Shown piece by piece: positions 53,143 to 62,245 of a stretch of DNA of 64,000 bases. Origin of the DNA: Algoriphagus algorifonticola (GTDB lineage Bacteria; Bacteroidota; Bacteroidia; Cytophagales; Cyclobacteriaceae); the NCBI RefSeq assembly GCF_007655305.1, contig NZ_VLOG01000012.1, positions 27,075 to 91,074 on the forward strand, written 5' to 3'. Numbering within the stretch: the stretch's first letter is position 1; each line of letters opens with the position of its first letter. A program made the position numbers and the translations under genes. The notes under the pieces were generated by a model. That model ran no database searches. It had not been told where the DNA came from and worked only from the letters and a program-made list of their open reading frames with translations.

Positions 53143-54106
53143 AGAGGCTGAAATTATTCCTGCAGTGAGCACGGAGTTGATTAAGGCTGAATTAAGGCCT
53201 GAAAGATTCATTCGTTACGCAAACAATGGAAACAATCTGGTTTATTTGGTTAATTACCACAATGCACCTAATGTGGTCCGAGAAATCGGCCGTTTGAGAG
53301 AATTGACCTTTAGAGCAGCAGGAGGAGGGACAGGCCTAGCATTGGATCTGGATGAAAATGACACTTGTGAAAACTGCTATGATCAACTAATTACCTGGAG
53401 CCCCGAAGATGAAGAAATTGTGGCTGGATATCGTTTAATCCATTGTAAAAAAGCCATTAATTCATCTGGGAAAATCAATTTGTCCACCACTCACTTATTC
53501 GATTTTTCTGAGAAATTTATTTCTGATTATTTGCCTTACACTATTGAGTTGGGACGCTCTTTTGTTCAGCCTAAATATCAGCCAAGCATTGATAATAGAA
53601 AAGGAATTTTCAGCTTGGATAATCTATGGGATGGGCTTGGAGCTGTGGTTTTATTGAATCCTGACGTAAAATATCTATTTGGCAAAGTGACCATGTATCC
53701 GCATTACAATAGAGAAGGAAGAGATCTTTTGCTGAGATTTATGAATCATTATTTCCCAGATAAAGAAAATCTAGTCAGTCCCAAACCTGAGTTAAGACTT
53801 ACTTATGAAACCGAATTAGGAACAGGTCCAAATATTTTTGAAGGCCTAGACTATAAAGAGGGCTACAAACTTCTCAATTCCAGGATTAGAAATTACGGAG
53901 AAAATATTCCTCCTTTGATCAATACTTACATGAATTTGTCTCCTACCATGATGACTTTTGGTACGGCTCTGAATGATGAGTTTGGAGAGGTAGAGGAAAC
54001 AGGAATTCTAATCACATTAAAAGATATCTATGATACCAAAAAACATAGACACATGGATACCTTTGAAAGAGACAGAGTTTTAGGAAGTAGAAATGGGCAA
54101 AGCTAA
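53135..54106 (+). CDS. GNAT/OlsB-like N-acyltransferase, GlsB-like
   Basis: 323 residues from ATG 53135; an ATG at 53117 would add six residues. VREIGRLRELTFRAAGGGTGLALDLDENDTCENCYDQLITWSPEDEEIVAGYRL is the ornithine-lipid/hemolysin-type acyltransferase block, and LGRSFVQPKYQ...LDNLWDGLGAVVLLNPDVKYLFG follows. The family transfers a 3-hydroxyacyl group from ACP to the amino group of ornithine or glycine; in Bacteroides GlsB makes N-acyl glycine. It overlaps the GlsA-like gene by 8 bp and the CoA-binding gene by 14 bp, so the three are one transcript. Confidence 0.78.
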   Translation: MHKEAEIIPAVSTELIKAELRPERFIRYANNGNNLVYLVNYHNAPNVVREIGRLRELTFRAAGGGTGLALDLDENDTCENCYDQLITWSPEDEEIVAGYRLIHCKKAINSSGKINLSTTHLFDFSEKFISDYLPYTIELGRSFVQPKYQPSIDNRKGIFSLDNLWDGLGAVVLLNPDVKYLFGKVTMYPHYNREGRDLLLRFMNHYFPDKENLVSPKPELRLTYETELGTGPNIFEGLDYKEGYKLLNSRIRNYGENIPPLINTYMNLSPTMMTFGTALNDEFGEVEETGILITLKDIYDTKKHRHMDTFERDRVLGSRNGQS

Positions 54107-54467
54107 AAAAACATTAATCGTAGGTGCTACTCCGAATCCTTCCCGATATGCATTTGTAGCGGCAGGAATGTTTGATGACAGAGATATGGAATTTATCCCC
54201 ATTGGAATCAAAAAAGGAGAACTTTTTGGAAAGGAAATTCTGGATTTGAGACAAAAGCCAGCTTTAGAAGATATTGATACGATCACTTTATATATTGGAC
54301 CGGATCATCAAGAAGAGTGGATTGATTATTTGCTTTCACTCAATCCTAAGAGAATCATTTTTAATCCAGGAACCGAAAACCCTGAGTTTTTTCAGGCAGC
54401 AAAAAAGCAAGGTGTGGAGGTGACCCCAGCATGTACTTTAGTTATGCTTAGTACTGGTCAGTATTAG
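54093..54467 (+). CDS. CoA-binding domain protein (YccU-like)
   Basis: 124 residues, Rossmann fold of the CoA_binding_2 family: KTLIVGATPNPSRYAFVAAGMF at the start, DTITLYIGPDHQEEWIDYLLSLNPKRIIFNPGTENPEF and the terminal ACTLVMLSTGQY. Such single-domain proteins are thought to bind CoA or acyl-CoA; no activity is known to me. It follows the GlsB-like gene with a 14-bp overlap, which ties it to lipid metabolism by context only. It overlaps the end of blh by 20 bp. Confidence 0.85.
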   Translation: MGKAKKTLIVGATPNPSRYAFVAAGMFDDRDMEFIPIGIKKGELFGKEILDLRQKPALEDIDTITLYIGPDHQEEWIDYLLSLNPKRIIFNPGTENPEFFQAAKKQGVEVTPACTLVMLSTGQY

Positions 54468-55341
54468 AGATTTTTTTGAAGAAATTATCCATATACAAAA
54501 TATGTGGAAAGGAAATTAGGGAGATTAATACGAAAAATAAAAGCAGTAATTCCTGAGATTCTAAAAACCTAAGACCCAAAAATAGGATAAGGCCAATTCC
54601 TATGAAACTCAAAATTGAGAAGGGGAGGAGTTGAATTAGAAATTTTTTAAAGCCCCGAAATTTGGGGAATTTTTCCAGAAATCGGTATTCGACCATCATA
54701 CTTGGAACAGCATGCCAGAACCCAAAATAAATAATAAATGAAACAAGCAATGGGCTAAAGTATAAAAGTAGGGGCAGTACAGTTAAATCGATCAAATCAG
54801 CTTTACTGAACCCAATTTTCAGATATAATTGAATTGATAAACTACTGACCAAAAATACGCTTATAATGAGAATTTGATAATCATAGAATCCCTCAACAAC
54901 TAAAATAGGAGCTAAGATTGATTGGGTCATTTCAAAATCTCCAAAGAGAATCACAGACAGCATTAACAATCCCCTGCTGCAGTATAACAAGGAGTTTAAA
55001 AGTCTATTATTAGCAAATTCTCGCTTGATAAAGTGAGTTTGTCCAAAGTGATAGGCGGACATAAGTAGAAATGCAGCTAGGGCGATTTTGGGTACTATAT
55101 ACCAAATCAAAAGATAAGCTGCAATCAATGATAAGTAGTTGATTAAAAACCTAATAAGGCTTTTTTGGTTGGTATGAGGATTGGATGTCAAATGGTCTAT
55201 TGCTCCGTGAGGGATTCCGGCTGTAAGGAGTATTAGTAGAAAAATCCCATAATCCAAGATAGGAAGGTCAAATGAGAAAAGTGCATATACACAGCCTATG
55301 CCCAAGCCCAATATTTTGAAAATGTCTTCAATGCTTCTCAT
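54448..55341 (-). CDS. blh: Beta-carotene 15,15'-dioxygenase, Brp/Blh family
   Basis: 297 residues, inner-membrane enzyme with about eight helices that cleaves beta-carotene to two retinal molecules. The conserved histidine motifs are GIPHGAIDH (about 43-51), SAYHFGQTHF (about 95-104), FGFWHAVPS (about 206-214) and SFPHILYMD near the end, which would hold the iron. It supplies retinal to the rhodopsin encoded two genes upstream. It overlaps crtY by 14 bp and the convergent CoA-binding gene by 20 bp. Confidence 0.93.
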   Translation of the reverse strand: MRSIEDIFKILGLGIGCVYALFSFDLPILDYGIFLLILLTAGIPHGAIDHLTSNPHTNQKSLIRFLINYLSLIAAYLLIWYIVPKIALAAFLLMSAYHFGQTHFIKREFANNRLLNSLLYCSRGLLMLSVILFGDFEMTQSILAPILVVEGFYDYQILIISVFLVSSLSIQLYLKIGFSKADLIDLTVLPLLLYFSPLLVSFIIYFGFWHAVPSMMVEYRFLEKFPKFRGFKKFLIQLLPFSILSFIGIGLILFLGLRFLESQELLLLFFVLISLISFPHILYMDNFFKKISNTDQY

Positions 55342-56470
55342 AATTCATGAGGCTTTTGATGAAAATTGGAAACCGTAGTCGGCTAAGCAATTTAATTTCT
55401 TGAAAAAGACTAGTTTCTTCTCCCAAGAATTTCATGACCAAATCAGTTTCATTCCTTTTAAACAAATCCTCGAAAATTCCTTTGAGTTCATGGGGCCATC
55501 TATGGGCGATATTGAGTAGGATATTATCATAAAAGCGAAATCTGGCAGGAGACTTTTCGGTTTTAATGTTGTTTTCACCATTCACTAGCTGATTGACAAG
55601 TGATTGAGCTCTCTTTTGAATGGTGTGGAATGTATAACCTGTAGATGCCTTAGTCCATCCCGCTTTGGTACCGATAGGAATGATCCGTTTTGAAAAATCG
55701 GGGGCTTTTATTTGAGTTGTCATTGGAATAACTCCTTTTTCCTGAAAAGTGATTTCATAAGCTATTCCACTAAATTTTTCCTCCAGATATTCTTTGATTT
55801 TTGCGTTTAAGTTTTCTTGACTTATATCCTGTCGACTGTAGGCGGTATACTCTATCAAGGCTGATTTGGAATGATAGGGTAGAATGTAAAAGAAATCAAA
55901 TAGACCCTTTTCACTGTGGGTCCACTCCATCATCGTGAAGGTTGATTTATCAAAAATGTTTTGATCAGTTTCGATTTTCCATCCAGCAAAGATCTGTTTT
56001 AGAGCTTTGGAACCTAGGTGATCCGAATCTGTAAGTCTGGAATCGAAAATATAATTTCCTTGATAGATAGTATCATTTGAGGTGAATACTTCTACTGAAT
56101 TTTCTTTTTCAATGATTTGATTGACAGTATTTTGTTCATGAGTCACGTTGGGGTGAGATTTTAAAAAAGTATAAATGTGTTCAAAAAAATCTCTAGAATT
56201 TAAATGGAAATACTGTAGGTTTTCCATTTGATGAGTTGCCTTATCATAATTGGAACTCAAGCTAAGTTGGTTCCAGGAATGAATTGCGTTTCTTGGGTGA
56301 ATTGGTAAAGGCTTTTCAGCCCAATAGCACCAAGTTTTATCCGGTATCTGACCCATATTTGGGTCTAGAAGTAATATTTTTGAATTTTTCAACGGACTGT
56401 TGAGTAGGTGATACACCATACTAAGTCCGGCACAACCCGCACCTGCAAATATGAAATCGTAGTGCTTCAT
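55328..56470 (-). CDS. crtY: Lycopene beta-cyclase
   Basis: 380 residues. The FAD-binding FAGAGCAGLSMVYHLLNS (about 7-24), the MGQIPDKTWCYWAE region and the LPYHSKSALIEYTAYS motif are typical of bacterial CrtY. It converts lycopene to beta-carotene, the substrate of the next enzyme, Blh. It starts 11 nt after a terminator-like hairpin that separates it from the rhodopsin gene. The earlier carotenoid genes are outside the window. Confidence 0.93.
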   Translation of the reverse strand: MKHYDFIFAGAGCAGLSMVYHLLNSPLKNSKILLLDPNMGQIPDKTWCYWAEKPLPIHPRNAIHSWNQLSLSSNYDKATHQMENLQYFHLNSRDFFEHIYTFLKSHPNVTHEQNTVNQIIEKENSVEVFTSNDTIYQGNYIFDSRLTDSDHLGSKALKQIFAGWKIETDQNIFDKSTFTMMEWTHSEKGLFDFFYILPYHSKSALIEYTAYSRQDISQENLNAKIKEYLEEKFSGIAYEITFQEKGVIPMTTQIKAPDFSKRIIPIGTKAGWTKASTGYTFHTIQKRAQSLVNQLVNGENNIKTEKSPARFRFYDNILLNIAHRWPHELKGIFEDLFKRNETDLVMKFLGEETSLFQEIKLLSRLRFPIFIKSLMNYEKH

Positions 56471-56502
56471 GAGAAGAAAAGAGCCGCCCGAAAGGGCGAC
56501 TC
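56471..56502 (-). terminator. Hairpin terminator/attenuator between proteorhodopsin and crtY
   Basis: On the minus strand, GAGTCGCCC (56502-56494), loop TTTC, GGGCGGCTC (56489-56481) with one wobble pair, followed by TTTTCTTCTC and directly by the crtY ATG (56470). The 42-bp gap is almost filled by it. Confidence 0.65.
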
Positions 56503-56512
56503 TTAATTAGGT

Positions 56513-57262
56513 TTATGCTGCTGCAGTTTTGTTTTTGGATGATTCGGAAATTGCTACAGAGTAGATTACCAAACCGAAACCGATTTTGTTGATAGCATCA
56601 GCCAAGTTGTAGAACAAGTCGATTGAGCTTACCTCAAATGCACCTGACAACAAGTTTCCTGGCAATACCATGTAACCGATTGGATAGATTGACCATCCTA
56701 GGGTGATGAAGATTTTCAATAGGAACATAGCTCTTCCTAAAGCAGGGCTGTTGGAGTCTTTAGCCAATTTCGCTACATCTCCTGCGAATACTTCGTATAC
56801 GATATACAAATAACCCAGGGTAGATAGGATACCCCACATGACGTTGCTATCGATACCTGAAGTTTCACCGATGTAACCGGTAATTAGCATGAAAAGAGAT
56901 GCTACGATCAATTTGAAAAGAGTGGAACCTTTTGCACCAAATGGTTTGGTCAACAAATAGAACTCCACACACATCAAAGGTACTGTCAAAGTCCAGTCAA
57001 CATAACGGAAAGCTGTTGGGCTGGAACCAGTTTGTAAATAGAAATCTCTCATGTAATAATAGTGAACTGCGGCAATACCTGTGATCAGTCCAGATACTAA
57101 AAGAGAGGTTTTCCATTTTCCATCTACAGATCCTCTTTCTACGAAAAAGAAGACTGCAGAAGCGAACATAGCCATATACCCAATGAAGAAGGTAATGGCT
57201 ACCGGGTCTGAGTTAATGATTCGATCTAGTCCTACTAGATCGGCTGCTAAGGTTAGGTTCAT
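56513..57262 (-). CDS. Proteorhodopsin (DTE light-driven proton pump)
   Basis: 249 residues, seven membrane helices. The pump residues are D89 (proton acceptor), T93 and E100 (donor) in FRYVDWTLTVPLMCVEF, H67 in AAVHYYYMRD (partner of the acceptor) and the retinal-binding K226 in NLADAINKIGFG. The spectral-tuning position is M97, which in flavobacterial rhodopsins goes with green absorption. G144 in VMWGILST aligns with the Gly that leaves a lateral opening in carotenoid-binding rhodopsins. It is the first gene of a leftward rhodopsin-crtY-blh run. The start ATG is clear; no consensus -7 box was found upstream. Confidence 0.96.
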   Translation of the reverse strand: MNLTLAADLVGLDRIINSDPVAITFFIGYMAMFASAVFFFVERGSVDGKWKTSLLVSGLITGIAAVHYYYMRDFYLQTGSSPTAFRYVDWTLTVPLMCVEFYLLTKPFGAKGSTLFKLIVASLFMLITGYIGETSGIDSNVMWGILSTLGYLYIVYEVFAGDVAKLAKDSNSPALGRAMFLLKIFITLGWSIYPIGYMVLPGNLLSGAFEVSSIDLFYNLADAINKIGFGLVIYSVAISESSKNKTAAA

Positions 57263-59568
<2,306 letters not shown>

Positions 59569-59576
59569 TACTTCCC

Positions 59577-59603
59577 AAAGGGGCTTTCGAGCCCCTTTTT
59601 TTG
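59577..59603 (+). terminator. Terminator of gyrB with UUCG loop
   Basis: AAAGGGGCT (59577-59585), loop TTCG, AGCCCCTTT (59590-59598) and a T-run: a 9-bp perfect stem closed by a TTCG tetraloop. Confidence 0.93.
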
Positions 59604-59646
59604 GCCAATAAATAAGATAAGCTATTCAGGAACAAAATTATCAGGT

Positions 59647-61770
59647 ATGAAACTGGCAGTTGGAGATAAATTCGAGTCAATCATCCAAAAAAGTGATTTA
59701 GTCAGTAGGGATTTAAGCTGGCTGAAATTTAATGAACGCGTGCTGGATCAGTCCAAAAAGGAGCACCGTTCAATTTTTGAAAAACTGAAATTTCTGGCAA
59801 TCACTGCATCTAATCTGGATGAGTTTTTTATGATCCGTGTAGGTTCATTGTACAATTACCTGGATTATGATAAAGAGCGGATAGATTATTCTGGCCTGAG
59901 AGAAGAGCCTTTCAAGGCTAAATTGATGAAAGATTGCCAGCAATTTCATGCAGAGCAGCATCAGCATTTTATTGAAAATGTACTTCCTAGACTGGGCGAA
60001 GAGGGGATTTCTTTGGTCAATACTTCCAGACTGACAGCCGATGAGCAGGAAAAGGTCCGTCAGTATTTTCAGAAGGCTATTTATCCAATGCTCACGCCCA
60101 TGGTGTATGACGGGTACAGAACTTTCCCGATTTTGATGAATAAGCTTCTGATCTTCGGTGTGGTGACAACTAGCCCGGGAGAGAAGAAGGATATGCGCAA
60201 ACTCAGCTTTGTACAGATTCCGGCAAATATTCCTCGTTTTTTTGAAATCGAGCGGGATAACATGTTGCTTTTGATTCCAATTGAAGAGGTAATTCGTGAA
60301 AACATCGTTTCGCTTTTCAGAAATGTAGAAATAGAAGCAGTCAGTCTCTTCAGAATTACCAGAAATGGTGATTTTACTTTGGAAGAAAGTGAAGATATGG
60401 ACGCGAACTTTCTGGAGGAAGTGAAGCGGAAGCTGATGGAAAGAAAAACAGGTAGGGTAGTTAGAATTGAAATTGAAGAAGGGTATAGCAAATGGATGCT
60501 GAATTCATTATTAGAGAGATGGAATCTGAAAAGTGATTCGGTCTTTTTGGTGAAGCGATCCAGCATGATTGATTTTACCGGTTTCTGGCAAATCGTAGGA
60601 AATAAAAAATTCAGGGATAGATTGCCACAAATTCCTGAGCCAGTCAAACCACTTTCTCTGAGGGATGAAGGGACTGCTGATATTTTTGAGATTTTGAAAG
60701 AAAAGGATATCCTGCTTCATCACCCTTATAACAATATCGATTCTATTCTAGACCTAATTGAGAAAGCGGCCGATGATCCGGATGTAATGGCCATCAAAAT
60801 GACCATTTACAGGCTAGCTAAGGAAAGTAGAATTACCAAAGCTTTGTTGAAGGCAGCGGAGAATGGAAAACACGTTTCTGTTCTTTTTGAGGTCAAAGCG
60901 AGATTTGATGAGGAAAATAATATCAGGGAAGCCAAAAAACTTCAAAAGGCGGGATGCTTTGTGATTTATGGAATCACTCATTTGAAAACGCATACCAAAC
61001 TTCTTTTGATTGTAAGAAAAGACAGAAATGAAATAACGCGTTTTGTTCACTTAGGCTCAGGTAATTACAATGAGGATACAGCAAGACTATATACAGATAT
61101 TGGCCTTCTGACTACTAATGAGGTTTTGGCAAATGATGTATCAGAATTCTTTAATGTAATTACAGGACACAGTATGCCTTCTCAATATCAAAATTTGATT
61201 ACTGCTCCTCGGGATATGAGAAATCAGCTAATTGAATACATTGAGCAGGAAGCAGAAAATGCAAGAAATGGTCTTCCAAGTGGGATTTTTATCAAAGTCA
61301 ATTCTTTGGAGGATTCCGAAATTATTTATGCCTTGTACCGTGCTTCTCAGGCGGGTGTGATTATCAAATTAGTGATTAGGGGAATTTGTTGCCTAAGACC
61401 TGGAAGACCTGGCCTGAGTGAAAATATAGAAGTGATTTCTATTGTTGGAGACTTCTTGGAGCATTCCAGGATTTATCATTTCCATAATAATGGTCAAACA
61501 CGAACTTATGCAGGTAGTGCTGATATGATGGTGAGAAGTTTTGATAAAAGACTGGAGTCTTTGTTCAAGGTTGAATCTCCATTATTGGAAAAGCAGTTGA
61601 TGAATATCTTAGCTTTTAATCTTCGGGATAATTTCAATTCATACGTGATGCAAGAGGATGGGACCTATCTGGCTAAGGAGCCGAAAAATGGGGAAGAAGT
61701 ATTCAATGTTCACAAAGAATTTTTCAATCTGGACCCTGATAAGGTAATGCAGGTCAGATTAATAGGTTAA
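59647..61770 (+). CDS. ppk: Polyphosphate kinase 1
   Basis: 707 residues. It makes inorganic polyphosphate from ATP. The N-domain start (SRDLSWLKFNERVLDQ), AITASNLDEFFMIRVGSLYNY, the phospho-histidine region ITHLKTHTKLLLIVR and the second His block FLEHSRIYHFHNNG are present, with HLGSGNYNEDTARLYTDIG. It follows gyrB after a terminator and is followed directly by a 156-bp dispersed repeat. Confidence 0.96.
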   Translation: MKLAVGDKFESIIQKSDLVSRDLSWLKFNERVLDQSKKEHRSIFEKLKFLAITASNLDEFFMIRVGSLYNYLDYDKERIDYSGLREEPFKAKLMKDCQQFHAEQHQHFIENVLPRLGEEGISLVNTSRLTADEQEKVRQYFQKAIYPMLTPMVYDGYRTFPILMNKLLIFGVVTTSPGEKKDMRKLSFVQIPANIPRFFEIERDNMLLLIPIEEVIRENIVSLFRNVEIEAVSLFRITRNGDFTLEESEDMDANFLEEVKRKLMERKTGRVVRIEIEEGYSKWMLNSLLERWNLKSDSVFLVKRSSMIDFTGFWQIVGNKKFRDRLPQIPEPVKPLSLRDEGTADIFEILKEKDILLHHPYNNIDSILDLIEKAADDPDVMAIKMTIYRLAKESRITKALLKAAENGKHVSVLFEVKARFDEENNIREAKKLQKAGCFVIYGITHLKTHTKLLLIVRKDRNEITRFVHLGSGNYNEDTARLYTDIGLLTTNEVLANDVSEFFNVITGHSMPSQYQNLITAPRDMRNQLIEYIEQEAENARNGLPSGIFIKVNSLEDSEIIYALYRASQAGVIIKLVIRGICCLRPGRPGLSENIEVISIVGDFLEHSRIYHFHNNGQTRTYAGSADMMVRSFDKRLESLFKVESPLLEKQLMNILAFNLRDNFNSYVMQEDGTYLAKEPKNGEEVFNVHKEFFNLDPDKVMQVRLIG

Positions 61771-61774
61771 TAGA

Positions 61775-61930
61775 TAATCTGATTATCCGCAATTATGCCA
61801 GTTGCCTTATTTTCTTTGCTTGACTGGATGGAAGATCGATGACCGAAGACCGAAGCTTCCGGATTCTGATCCCTTTAGCAGACAATAAGCCGTATTTTTG
61901 TCAAAATGGGTAAGAAAGTGGATATCCATA
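61775..61930 (+). repeat. 156-bp dispersed repeat, copy B
   Basis: The same length and orientation as 21954-22109, about 90% identical with no gaps. It begins 4 bp after the ppk stop codon. Both copies lie close to the 3' end of a gene (4 bp each). Confidence 0.85.
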
Positions 61931-61940
61931 ATAGATTAAA

Positions 61941-61967
61941 AAAAAAGCGCCGAGAGGCGCTTTTTTT
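61941..61967. terminator. Bidirectional terminator
   Basis: A-run, AGCGCC (61946-61951), loop GAGA, GGCGCT (61956-61961), T-run. It can stop ppk-side transcripts rightward and the small membrane protein gene leftward, whose stop codon overlaps it. Confidence 0.85.
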
Positions 61968-62178
61968 ATTTCTTTTTACTTGCAACAGCCAATAGAACAA
62001 TTCCTGCTGCCACCACAATTCCTCCGGCATATTGAGGCCAATCCAGCTTATTTTCTTTGTCAGCTGTGACTTCTAATGGCCCCGCATCTATGACTTTTTC
62101 TTTGGTAGTGAAACTGATACTGCCGCTGAAAAGCATAAAAATGCCTGCAATAATTAAAATAATTCCGAAGATTTTCAT
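61966..62178 (-). CDS. Small two-helix membrane protein
   Basis: 70 residues from ATG 62178: one helix (MKIFGIILIIAGIFMLFSGSI), a short polar stretch (TTKEKVIDAGPLEVTADKENKLDWPQ) and a second helix (YAGGIVVAAGIVLLAVA) with a basic tail. The KEKVIDAGPLEV motif recurs in small bacterial membrane proteins of unknown role, from memory. An ATG at 62202 would add eight residues. It follows the SLC13-type gene by 67 bp. Confidence 0.65.
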   Translation of the reverse strand: MKIFGIILIIAGIFMLFSGSISFTTKEKVIDAGPLEVTADKENKLDWPQYAGGIVVAAGIVLLAVASKKK

Positions 62179-62245
62179 TGAAAAAGGGTTTGAATGGAAC
62201 AAAAACGAGTATAAAGGTTGATTTTATTGATGATTAATCCAATAA

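Noticed and set aside
54448-57262. Possible sodium- or chloride-pumping rhodopsin
   Set aside because: The motif at the helix C positions is D-T-E, the proton-pump type, not NDQ or NTQ.
60081-60647. 188-codon minus-strand frame inside ppk
   Set aside because: Antisense to well-conserved ppk coding sequence, Ser/Ile/Phe-rich composition typical of a shadow frame.
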